Made by a program: the position numbers and the translations under genes. From JAVDCA01 sp036491235 (GTDB taxonomy: Bacteria; Pseudomonadota; Alphaproteobacteria; Rhizobiales; Xanthobacteraceae): DNA of 6,089 bases. This document shows, piece after piece, positions 1-5,352 of this stretch; within the stretch, counting starts at the first letter, position 1; every line of letters begins with the position of its first letter. The stretch is taken from contig DASXCK010000323.1 in assembly GCA_036491235.1 (NCBI GenBank), forward strand, positions 1 through 6,089, written 5' to 3'. The notes below the pieces were generated by a model. It did not search any database. It had not been told where the DNA came from and saw nothing but the letters and a program-made list of their open reading frames with translations.

Positions 1-675
1 CAACGGCATGCCCAGCCTATGGGCACGCATCTTCGACCGGCTCGGCCTGCGCCCGGACGCACGCGTGCTGCAGGTCGGCGCCGGCACCGGCTACTACACG
101 GCGGTGCTCGCCGAGATCGTCGGGACGCGCGGCCGGGTGACGGCGGTCGAGGCGGATGGCGAGCTGGCGGAGCGCGCGCGGCGCATCTCGCGCCATGGCC
201 GCAGGTCGAGATCGTCGCCGGTAACGGATGCACGCATGATGCGGGCGAAGTCGACACCGTGATCGTGTTTTCCGGCGCGACTCATCCGGCGCCGCTCTGG
301 CTCGACCGCCTCGCGCCAGGCGGCGAGCTTCTGCTGCCGCTCACCGACGACAACTGGCGGGGCTTCTTGCTGCGCGCAACGCGCGGCCGCGATGGCCACC
401 CCGGGCGCATCGTGCTGCCGCACGCTCGGCGGCAAAACACGTTCGCGGCAACCTCGATCGGCGCGGTCGGCATCTTCCCGTGTGCCGGCGCACGCGATGA
501 TGTGGCTGCCGAACGGCTGCACGCGACGCTCGCGGCGGTTTTCGGCATCGCTTATGAGGACATTCCGATCCAGGCGCTGCACCGCGGCGATCCCGATCCC
601 GACGCGATGGATCGGGTCTGGTATCACGGCCCCGGATTCTGGCTGGAGCAGCGCGAGTCAAAGAGCAGCGCGTAA
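1..675 (+). pseudogene. PCMT-family methyltransferase (protein-L-isoaspartate O-methyltransferase-like), 5' truncated and frameshifted
   Basis: This is an SAM-dependent methyltransferase of the protein-L-isoaspartate O-methyltransferase (PCMT) type, a cytosolic class that repairs damaged aspartyl residues; the true substrate here is unknown. The reading frame is open at the window edge (codons start at nt 2), so the real start lies upstream. The N-terminal part carries SAM-binding motif I, VLQVGAGTGYYTAVLAE (about nt 65-115), followed by an acidic strand VTAVEAD. Near nt 185 the homology passes to the -1 frame and continues as LAPWPQVEIVAGNG, then VDTVIVFSGATHPAPLWLDRLAPGGELLLPLT, and ends with RVWYHGPGFWLEQR before TAA at 673-675. 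Restoring one A at about 185 (cgcatctc to cgcaatctc) gives an uninterrupted ERARRNLAPWPQV and about 224 visible residues. The frameshift may be real decay or a sequence error. The stop lies inside the left arm of an inverted repeat. The family assignment is fairly secure. Confidence 0.8.
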
Positions 676-771
676 GGTGGGCAAGGGCGGCTGATGCTTT
701 TAACGTGCAACACGGCCGATCTAATACCGTGCGATCGCGCTGGCCGCCGGGCCGCCTTTGCCCGCCCTACG
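671..771. repeat. Inverted repeat with 21-nt arms between convergent genes (REP/MITE-like or terminator)
   Basis: Arms at 671-691 and 751-771 are reverse complements over 21 positions, with one mismatch (675/767) and two positions that would be G-U pairs in RNA (678/764 and 685/757). The 59-nt centre holds a smaller CACGG/CCGTG pair. The left arm starts two bases before, and includes, the TAA of the methyltransferase; the right arm ends just before the stop of the minus-strand gene. There is no T-run after either arm, so an ordinary intrinsic terminator is uncertain. The G-rich core (GGTGGGCAAGGGCGGC against GGCGGGCAAAGGCGGC) resembles dispersed palindromic repeats I recall from Bradyrhizobiaceae intergenic regions; that resemblance is from memory. 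It could serve both as a repeat element and as a bidirectional terminator. Confidence 0.6.
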
Positions 772-773
772 GA

Positions 774-1265
774 TCATCTCCTGCGAAACAGCCCGCGCAG
801 CGTGGTGGCGTCATCCCAGCGGATGTCGGCGATGCGCCAGCTCTCGCCGACCTTCAGCAGCTCCACGACCACTTTCTCGGGCTTGCCGAAATTGATGAAG
901 CTCACGGCGGCGGTCGCCTTGCTGCCGGCTTCCCGGGCGACGACGCTCAGGCGTCTGATGTTCCATTCCTGATGACCTACGAATGGATCGCCGTCGAGCA
1001 ACGGCGGTTCGCCGCCCCTGGCGGCGGCGCGCCGGTCGTCGAGGATGAGCGACGCGAGGCCGGGGGTGAAATAGTGCCGGATGGCGGCCGCGTCGTCGAG
1101 CGAGATGCCCTTCTGCCCCTCGGTACCCACATAGGCTCCGTAGATTCGCTCGACAAAACTCCTCGCCGTGATGTCGCCGGCGCGCGCGCGCAGTGGCGCA
1201 GGCACTGCGAGAATGGCGGCGAGGCCCGCCGCAAAACCGCGGCGCGAGATCGTCATGCGCGCCAT
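774..1265 (-). CDS. Tat-exported DUF3828-like protein
   Basis: The 163-residue product has a twin-arginine signal: S7-R8-R9-G10-F11 followed by a short Ala/Leu core and a likely cleavage site after ARA (residue 29). The mature part reads ARSFVERIYGAYVG, then IRHYFTPGLASLI, LLDGDPFVGHQEW and a C-terminal VVVELLKVGESWRIADIRW. This pattern matches DUF3828-like periplasmic proteins of Hyphomicrobiales: an alpha+beta fold related to the NTF2-like group, with no known reaction. I chose the ATG at 1263-1265 because the complementary strand has AGAGGA eight bases ahead of it; the in-frame Met4 would sit 17 bases away. The gene is transcribed divergently from the beta-propeller gene at 1472 and convergently with the methyltransferase. 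No regulator-binding consensus was recognised, but the palindrome at 1325-1366 lies 60 bases upstream. The family call is from remembered sequence patterns, so moderate. Confidence 0.82.
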   Translation of the reverse strand: MARMTISRRGFAAGLAAILAVPAPLRARAGDITARSFVERIYGAYVGTEGQKGISLDDAAAIRHYFTPGLASLILDDRRAAARGGEPPLLDGDPFVGHQEWNIRRLSVVAREAGSKATAAVSFINFGKPEKVVVELLKVGESWRIADIRWDDATTLRGLFRRR

Positions 1266-1324
1266 CGGTAAAATCCTCTATCAGTTCAGGCTTGGTCCGC
1301 CGCGCCGCCCCACAAGGGGTCATA

Positions 1325-1366
1325 CGCACGTGGCGTCAAAAGGTTGCGAATATGACGCCACGTGCG
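1325..1366. promoter_or_regulatory. Perfect 14-bp inverted repeat in the divergent intergenic region, candidate operator
   Basis: CGCACGTGGCGTCA (1325-1338) and TGACGCCACGTGCG (1353-1366) are exact reverse complements separated by 14 bases. The equivalent points of the two arms are 28 bp apart, and each arm also contains the hexamer palindrome CACGTG. The element lies between the starts of two divergent genes (1265 minus, 1472 plus), the usual place for a shared operator. It sits 60 bases from one start codon and 106 from the other, and no T-tract follows, so a terminator is less likely. A second, weaker hairpin (1363-1368 with 1377-1382) overlaps the right arm and could compete with it. No adjacent regulator gene exists in the window, so the binding protein is unknown. 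Confidence 0.55.
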
Positions 1367-1471
1367 GCTGCACGCGGCCGCAAGTGGGCTGGTCGCGCGC
1401 CGCCGCTGCCGCTAGCATGGACAAAATGGCGCCCGACAAAAACTGTGGCGCGACCGCGACGGGAGGATGTC

Positions 1472-2572
1472 ATGAAGCAGACGTTGCGCCGATGGATCCG
1501 CGTGGTGGCGGTTGCGGCGGCCGCCGCCTTGGCGCAAGCGGCCGCGGCCGAGAACGTGCCGCATTTTCAGGTCGATCCGTTCTGGCCAAAACCGCTGCCG
1601 AACAACTGGATCATGGGCCAGGTCGCGGGCGTCACGGTCGACGAGAACGATCACGTCTGGATCATCCACCGGCCCGGAACGATTCTCGCCGACGAGAAGG
1701 AGGCGATGAAGACGCCGCCGACCGCGCGTTGCTGTCATCCGGCGCCGCCCGTCATGGAGTTCGACCAGGACGGCAACCTGCTGCGCCACTGGGGCGGCCC
1801 GGGCACGGGCTACGAGTGGCCGAAGAACGAGCACGGCATCATGGTCGAGGACGACGGCAGCGTATGGATTGGCGGCAACGATCCGGACGACGCGCAGCTC
1901 CTCAAGTTCACCGGCGACGGAAAATTCCTCCAGCAGCTCGGCCATGCGGGCCAGAGCGCCGGCTCGAACTCGCACGACACGCTTGGCCGGCCTGCGCACA
2001 TGATGATCGATCCGGCGGCGAACGAGCTCTACGTCGCGGACGGCTACCGCAATCACCGGGTCATCGTGTTCGACGCCAAGACGCTCGCATTCAAGCGGCT
2101 GTGGGGCGCCTACGGCCATGTGCCGAGCGACGAGAAGCTGCCGCCCTACAGCCCGACCGGCCCGCTGCCGCAGCAGTTCGGCAACCCGGTCCACTGCGTG
2201 CGGCTCGCGCACGACGGGCTCGTCTACGTGTGCGACCGCGCCAACGACCGCATCCAGGTCTTTCACAAGGACGGCACGTTTGTGAAGGAATTCCGTTTCG
2301 AGCCGCAGACGCTCGCCAACGGCTCGGTGTGGGACATGGTTCTGTCGAACGATCCGGACCAGCGCTACATGTTCGTCGTCGACGGCGCGAACGAGCAGGT
2401 GAGCGTCGCGCTACGCGAGACCGGCGAGGTGTTGGAGAAATTCGGCCAGGCCGGCCGCATGGCGGGCGAGTTCAAGTGGGTGCACAACGTCGCGCTCGAC
2501 TCCAAGGGCAACCTCTATACCACCGAGGTGGGCTCGGGCCGCCGCGTGCAGCGGTTCAAGCGGATCAATTGA
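1472..2572 (+). CDS. Secreted NHL-repeat beta-propeller, peptidyl-hydroxyglycine alpha-amidating lyase (PAL)-like
   Basis: The 366-residue protein starts with a Sec signal (MKQTLRRWIR, then an Ala-rich core, cleavage around residue 26). The rest forms NHL-type blades: AGVTVDENDHVWIIHRP (52-68), EHGIMVEDDGSVWIGG (120-135), PAHMMIDPAANELYVADGYRNHR (174-196), PVHCVRLAHDGLVYVCDRANDR (239-260) and WVHNVALDSKGNLYTTEVGSGRRVQRF (336-362). From memory of rat PAM numbering, these align with the PAL lyase domain: R67 with Arg533, H121/H241/H338 with zinc ligands His585/His690/His786, Y192 with Tyr654 and R256 with Arg706. PAL cleaves peptidyl-alpha-hydroxyglycine to an amide and glyoxylate, with zinc; whether this protein does so is inference. 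The rat disulphide pattern is not kept. The ATG at 1472 follows GGGAGGA at 1461-1467 by four bases; in-frame starts further upstream would run antisense through the DUF3828 gene or lack a Shine-Dalgarno. The window shows no monooxygenase (PHM) partner. Confidence 0.9.
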   Translation: MKQTLRRWIRVVAVAAAAALAQAAAAENVPHFQVDPFWPKPLPNNWIMGQVAGVTVDENDHVWIIHRPGTILADEKEAMKTPPTARCCHPAPPVMEFDQDGNLLRHWGGPGTGYEWPKNEHGIMVEDDGSVWIGGNDPDDAQLLKFTGDGKFLQQLGHAGQSAGSNSHDTLGRPAHMMIDPAANELYVADGYRNHRVIVFDAKTLAFKRLWGAYGHVPSDEKLPPYSPTGPLPQQFGNPVHCVRLAHDGLVYVCDRANDRIQVFHKDGTFVKEFRFEPQTLANGSVWDMVLSNDPDQRYMFVVDGANEQVSVALRETGEVLEKFGQAGRMAGEFKWVHNVALDSKGNLYTTEVGSGRRVQRFKRIN

Positions 2573-2610
2573 GGGGACGGCGACGAAATCACACGCAATG
2601 CGCCGCGATG

Positions 2611-2620
2611 TGCTATAGAG
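2611..2620 (+). promoter_or_regulatory. Possible -10 element upstream of the small secreted protein gene
   Basis: TGCTATAGAG in the 74-base gap between the beta-propeller stop (2572) and the ATG at 2647 matches the alphaproteobacterial sigma-70 -10 style (GCTATA). No good -35 is seen 17 bases upstream (the bases there read ACACGC), so this is a weak call. If real, the 2647-4151 cluster has its own promoter and a leader of about 20 bases. Confidence 0.3.
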
Positions 2621-2646
2621 GCGACGCATTTTCCGGAGGGGTCGAG

Positions 2647-2973
2647 ATGCGTCGCCATTCCCTATTTGCCGCCGCCCTGGTGCTGCCCTTGCTTGCCGCC
2701 GTCATTGTGCTGCCCCTGCTCGCCACCCCGGCGCAGGCGGGCTGGTTCGGCTTCCGCGGCGGCCACACCAACGACATCGGCGGCATCTTCCCGTGGTCGC
2801 CCGATCTGCGCGGCCACTACCACGAGATCGCGGCGGCCGAATGCGCGCGCTGGAACAAGATCGCGACCGTCACCAGCGTGCACCCTCACTACGGCGACTA
2901 CGTCGCTTTCGTGTGCCGCTTCCCACGCGGGTACGACCCGCGGCGGGAAGAGGGTTGGCACTGGCCGTTCTGA
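2647..2973 (+). CDS. Small secreted protein of unknown function
   Basis: The product has 108 residues. A long hydrophobic Sec signal (residues 5-31) ends in the clear cleavage motif TPAQA, giving a mature protein of about 77 residues that begins GWFGFRGG. The mature part is rich in aromatic and His residues (HYHEIAAAECARWNK, VHPHYGDYVAFVCRF, GWHWPF at the end) and has exactly two cysteines, C66 and C90, which could form a disulphide in the periplasm. I do not recognise a domain. The signal core contains a nine-residue tandem repeat (VLPLLA twice). The start is fixed by GGAGGGG at 2635-2641, five bases ahead of the ATG. Its stop is 18 bases before the lipoprotein start, so the two are probably co-transcribed with the Bug gene. 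Confidence 0.82.
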   Translation: MRRHSLFAAALVLPLLAAVIVLPLLATPAQAGWFGFRGGHTNDIGGIFPWSPDLRGHYHEIAAAECARWNKIATVTSVHPHYGDYVAFVCRFPRGYDPRREEGWHWPF

Positions 2974-2991
2974 GGCCATTGAGGAAGCGCC

Positions 2992-3141
2992 ATGCGTCAG
3001 CATCTGCGCCACGGCAAACGCGCGATCCCGCTCCTCGCCGTGCTTGCGCTCGGCCTCGCGCTCGCGGGCTGCGACCGCTGCGGCGATTTCTTCTGGCACA
3101 CGCAGCCCGGCTCATGCCACGCGCAGCCAGCGCCGAATTGA
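2992..3141 (+). CDS. Small Cys-rich lipoprotein, 49 residues
   Basis: This short frame is easily missed by gene callers. It starts at ATG 2992 behind GAGGAA (2981-2986, five bases of spacing) and ends at TGA 3139-3141. The product opens with basic residues (MRQHLRHGKR), has a hydrophobic stretch (IPLLAVLALGLALAG) and a perfect lipobox LALAG-C with the modifiable cysteine at residue 27. The mature peptide is only 23 residues, CDRCGDFFWHTQPGSCHAQP followed by APN, with three cysteines (27, 30, 42). After lipidation of C27, C30 and C42 remain free to pair or bind a metal. No aspartate follows the lipid cysteine in a typical inner-membrane retention pair other than D28, so retention in the inner membrane is possible. 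The function is unknown. It lies 18 bases after one gene and 35 before the Bug gene. Confidence 0.75.
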   Translation: MRQHLRHGKRAIPLLAVLALGLALAGCDRCGDFFWHTQPGSCHAQPAPN

Positions 3142-3176
3142 GCCGGCGTTTCGAGCGCGAGACGACGGAGGATCGC

Positions 3177-4151
3177 ATGCGTACGCGCCTGAGCCTGATC
3201 GCGCTCGCGGTGCTCGGTCTCATCGGCCTGTCCGCCGCGCCTGCGCACGCGCAGGCCTATCCCACCCACCCGGTGCGGCTGATCTCGGATTCGGGGCCGG
3301 GCAGCGCGCTTGACGCGATTTTGCGCGTGGTCGCGCAGGGGCTCTCGCAGGTATGGAGGCAGCAGGCCGTGGTGGTCAACCAGCCGGGCGGCGGCGGCTC
3401 GCTCGCAGTGCGCACGGCCGCGACGGCGACGCCCGACGGCTACACCTTCGGCATCATGGCGCTGTCCACCTTCGTGGCATTGCCCGGCACCGCCGACAAC
3501 CTGCCGGTCCAGATGCCGCGCGATTTCACGGCCGTCGGATTTCTCGGCGGCGCGCCGATGTTCATCACCGTCGGGCCATGGCTCGGGCCAAAAACGCTCC
3601 CCGAGCTGATCGCACTCGCCAAGCAGCGGCCGGGCGAGCTCGCGTTCGGCGCGAACGGCGTCGGACGCCTCACCCACCTCACCGGCGAACTCCTGCAGGC
3701 GCGCGCCGGCATCAAGCTGCAGATGGTCCCCTATTCGGGTGGCACCGCGCAGGTGCTCAACGACGTCATGGGCAAGCGCATCCCGCTGGTGTTCGAGGCC
3801 TATTCGGGAATCGCGGGCGCGCTCAAATCCGGCACCGTGGTCCCGCTTGCGGTCGCGGCGCCAAAACGGCTCGCGGCGTTTCCCGACGTCCCGACCGTCG
3901 CCGAAACGCTGCCCGGCTTCGAGGCCGGCGGCTGGCTCGTCCTGCTCGCGCCCAAAGGGACGCCCGACGCGATCGTGCAGAAGGCCAATGCCGACCTGAT
4001 CAAAGCGGTCGCGCTGCCGGACATGGCGCGGCGCATCGCCGGCATCGGCTGGGAGGAGCGCCCGCTCACGCCCGCCGAGACGCTCGCCTTCATCCAGGGC
4101 GAGCAGGCCAAATGGGCGCCGATCGTCAAGCAGATCGCGGCGGCACACTGA
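3177..4151 (+). CDS. Bug/TctC-family tripartite tricarboxylate transporter substrate-binding protein
   Basis: The 324-residue product has a Sec signal (residues 1-25, cleavage after AHA) and then the classic Bug opening YPTHPVRLIS. It continues with G40-P-G-S-A-L-D46 in the ligand-loop position, VVVNQPGGGGSLAVRTAATATPDGYTFGI (65-93), a central VPYSGGTAQ and FPDVPTVAETLPGFEAGGW from about residue 235, the Bug domain II signature. Length and order are normal for PF03401. Such proteins bind carboxylates or similar small molecules in the periplasm for a TctAB permease; no tctA or tctB is in the window, so this is an orphan binder that may use a distant permease or act as a sensor. The start is set by GGAGG at 3167-3171, five bases before the ATG. 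It is the last gene of a tight three-gene cluster. The substrate cannot be read from the sequence. Confidence 0.93.
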   Translation: MRTRLSLIALAVLGLIGLSAAPAHAQAYPTHPVRLISDSGPGSALDAILRVVAQGLSQVWRQQAVVVNQPGGGGSLAVRTAATATPDGYTFGIMALSTFVALPGTADNLPVQMPRDFTAVGFLGGAPMFITVGPWLGPKTLPELIALAKQRPGELAFGANGVGRLTHLTGELLQARAGIKLQMVPYSGGTAQVLNDVMGKRIPLVFEAYSGIAGALKSGTVVPLAVAAPKRLAAFPDVPTVAETLPGFEAGGWLVLLAPKGTPDAIVQKANADLIKAVALPDMARRIAGIGWEERPLTPAETLAFIQGEQAKWAPIVKQIAAAH

Positions 4152-4207
4152 AATCTCGCGCGACGGCGGCAACGCCCGGTTAAGCCCGCCCATGCTATCG
4201 CGGCGGC

Positions 4208-4473
4208 ATGTGGTCCTCGGCCGAGCTTCTGGTGAACTACGGCGAGGTCGCCGGCACGATGGTCGTCGCCGGCGCGCTCGCGGACTGGTCGCTCAACGAT
4301 CGGCAGCGGGCGCGGCTCGCCGCGAAGAGCAGGATTTCAAGTCCGTATGGCAGCTCTATGCGGCGCCGTTCCGCAACCTGATCGTGCGGCATCGCGAATT
4401 GATGCCGTGGCGCCGAAAGAGCGCCGCGAGTTATGCACCGCCGACCGGGGCCGAACGCGTGCCGGCGGAATAG
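4208..4473 (+). pseudogene. Small unknown protein gene with a one-base frameshift
   Basis: No domain is recognised. From ATG 4208 one frame reads MWSSAELLVNYGEVAGTMVV, then AGALADWSLNDRQRARLA, a natural-looking sequence. Near 4320 sensible coding passes to the -1 frame, REEQDFKSVWQLYAAPFRNL, then IVRHRELMPWRR, and stops at TAG 4471-4473. Adding one C in the gcc-gc run at 4319-4323 joins the parts as LAREEQDF and gives about 88 residues. Without repair the first frame stops at 4379-4381 after 57 residues. The alternative unbroken frame from ATG 4192 has an implausible Arg-rich first half, so I prefer the joined model. No strong Shine-Dalgarno precedes 4208, so the start is uncertain. The protein looks soluble or weakly membrane-associated through AGTMVVAGALA. 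A hairpin at 4485-4501 may end its transcript. Confidence 0.5.
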
Positions 4474-4484
4474 CCTGGCCGCCG

Positions 4485-4501
4485 GACCGCCAACGGCGGT
4501 C
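4485..4501 (+). terminator. Short GC hairpin, possible terminator
   Basis: GACCGCC (4485-4491) and GGCGGTC (4495-4501) form a perfect 7-bp stem with an AAC loop, 11 bases after the stop at 4473. Only AAATTT follows, so the T-tract is weak. It directly borders the FNR/FixK-type box, so it would separate upstream transcription from the next promoter. Confidence 0.4.
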
Positions 4502-4504
4502 AAA

Positions 4505-4546
4505 TTTGACATAGGTCAAAAATCATTGCGCGGGCGTGCCTAGCTT
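4505..4546 (+). promoter_or_regulatory. FNR/FixK-type operator and spaced -10
   Basis: TTTGACATAGGTCAAA (4505-4520) contains TTGA-N6-TCAA (4506-4519), the binding pattern of FNR/FixK/Anr-type Crp-family regulators, and the palindrome extends to six perfect bases on each side. These activators usually bind centred at -41.5. That would put the transcription start near 4554 and a -10 near 4542-4547, where TAGCTT (4541-4546) is found, an almost exact fit. The only downstream plus-strand gene with good support is at 4775, about 220 bases from the predicted start. Low-oxygen activation of that gene is the inference; the box and spacing are seen directly. Confidence 0.6.
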
Positions 4547-4774
4547 TTGCGGCGAGGCTTGGCGGACGACCTTGGCATCGCGTGGGGGCAGCATCCTCCG
4601 CACATCGACAAAACTGTTCAGCAGCAAACGTCGACCCGCGCGATGAACCGTCGGCACGCCTGTCCGGGACCGACGCGCCGAGCGCCGAGGTCGCGGCGGG
4701 AGCGCGTCAAGCCGCAAACGCTAGCGAGGCACGGGCGCTGATCGATCTGCAACTGACGTAGAAAGGAAATCACC
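4547..4774 (+). other. Leader region without a supported gene, upstream of the Gly/Ala-rich protein
   Basis: The gap between the small gene (stop 4473) and the ATG at 4775 is 301 bases; besides the hairpin and box it holds this stretch. No frame has both a standard ATG start with a Shine-Dalgarno and convincing composition. One frame from TTG 4547 looks natural at first (GLADDLGIAWGQHPPHIDKT) and becomes Arg-rich, while the -1 frame looks natural later (EPSARLSGTDAPSAEVAAG to ARALIDLQLT, stop TAG 4759-4761). This could be a small gene with another one-base loss, or simply a long 5' leader. A CGTCGG/CCGACG pair lies near 4650-4675. The Shine-Dalgarno of the next gene (AAAGGAA, 4762-4768) lies at its end. 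Confidence 0.3.
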
Positions 4775-5203
4775 ATGATGCGCCATCTACTCATAGCCCT
4801 GGCGGCCACGATTGTCGTCGGCGCGAGCATCATTCCCGATGAAGCCCTCGCCCGACGCGGCGGCGGCGGACGCGGCGGAGCCATGGCCGCGCGCGGTCCT
4901 GGCGGCGGAGCTGTCGCACGTGGTCCCCGCGGGGGCGTCGCCGTGCGCGGTCCCCGCGGCAACACGGCCGCGGGGCGCGGATACGGCTACCGGCCCGTCG
5001 CCGGCCGTCCGGTCGCGGGGGCCGCCGCGCGCGGCGCGGTTTATCGAAATGGGGCGTATCGCGGCGCCGCGTGGGGCGCCGCCGCGGCCGGCGCTGCCGC
5101 AGTGGGTGCCGGCTACTATGGTAACGGCAACTACAACAACAGCTGCTATCGCGATTCTTATGGCCAGCTGATCTGCCCGAATGACTCTCAGTATCAGTAC
5201 TGA
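4775..5203 (+). CDS. Secreted Gly/Ala/Arg-rich low-complexity protein
   Basis: The 142-residue product begins with a Sec signal (residues 3-26, cleavage after EALA). The mature N-terminal half is a Gly/Arg-rich tract with RGP-type repeats (ARGPGGGAV, ARGPRGGVAV, RGPRGNTAA, residues about 44-72), then VAGRPVAGAAARGAVYRNGAYRG, a hydrophobic Ala stretch (GAAAAGAAAVGAGYYG) and an Asn/Tyr-rich tail. The C-terminus has two cysteines, C124 and C134, in SCYRDSYGQLICPN, which resembles the ends of other small secreted proteins of Bradyrhizobiaceae that I recall; they could form a disulphide. No enzymatic motif is seen; a surface or envelope structural role is a guess. AAAGGAA (4762-4768) is six bases from the first ATG and nine from the second, so either Met could start; I used the first. 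The predicted FNR/FixK-type promoter lies about 260 bases upstream. Confidence 0.82.
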   Translation: MMRHLLIALAATIVVGASIIPDEALARRGGGGRGGAMAARGPGGGAVARGPRGGVAVRGPRGNTAAGRGYGYRPVAGRPVAGAAARGAVYRNGAYRGAAWGAAAAGAAAVGAGYYGNGNYNNSCYRDSYGQLICPNDSQYQY

Positions 5204-5220
5204 GAGGCAGTACTGAGAGC
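5185..5220. repeat. Hairpin and 13-bp tandem repeat at the gene end
   Basis: CTCTCAGTA (5185-5193) pairs perfectly with TACTGAGAG (5198-5206) across a four-base loop; the TGA stop at 5201-5203 lies in the right arm. The unit CAGTACTGAGAGG (5195-5207) is then repeated as CAGTACTGAGAGC (5208-5220), 12 of 13 identical. The second copy offers an alternative right arm (TACTGAGAG, 5211-5219). This looks like a local tandem duplication, possibly with a role in the mRNA 3' end. Confidence 0.55.
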
Positions 5221-5238
5221 AGCCAACCCTCCCGCAGG

Positions 5239-5269
5239 CCGTGCGGGGCCATGATCCGGCCCCGCACGG
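5239..5269. terminator. Strong GC-rich hairpin between convergent genes
   Basis: CCGTGCGGGGCC (5239-5250) and GGCCCCGCACGG (5258-5269) form a perfect 12-bp stem with a seven-base loop. It lies 35 bases after the stop at 5203 and 83 bases beyond the minus-strand stop at 5353, so it could end transcription from both sides. No T-run follows on either strand, so it may work with Rho or as an mRNA-stabilising stem. Confidence 0.65.
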
Positions 5270-5352
5270 TGCCGCCGCGAGAGCCACTCATCCGAGCACG
5301 CTCAGCCTTCGCCACTACGCCATTATGGCCTCCCTGTTGAACATATCCCGCC

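Noticed and set aside
1308..1319. Small CCCC-ACAA-GGGG hairpin upstream of the DUF3828 gene
   Set aside because: Four-base arms are expected by chance in DNA of this composition.
1193..1471. N-terminal extension of the beta-propeller gene
   Set aside because: It would put an Arg-rich stretch ahead of a clean signal peptide and overlap the divergent gene and the palindrome; ATG 1472 has a good Shine-Dalgarno.
1168..2973. A 601-codon open frame on the plus strand spanning several genes
   Set aside because: It is Arg/Gly-rich, runs antisense to the DUF3828 gene and out of frame across the clear beta-propeller gene; only its last 108 codons (from 2647) are a real gene.
2997..4193. A 398-codon open frame on the minus strand opposite the Bug gene
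   Set aside because: Its composition is Arg/Asp-rich with no recognisable motif, and it is an antisense shadow of a well-supported Bug-family gene in GC-rich DNA.
4523..4717. Minus-strand frame opposite the leader of the Gly/Ala-rich gene
   Set aside because: There is no Shine-Dalgarno or recognisable motif, its start region overlaps nothing conserved, and its composition is Arg/Pro-rich.
4547..4761. Possible small gene in the leader, joined from two frames
   Set aside because: Only TTG or GTG starts without a Shine-Dalgarno are available and a frameshift must be assumed; codon-position base use is ambiguous. Kept only as a note.
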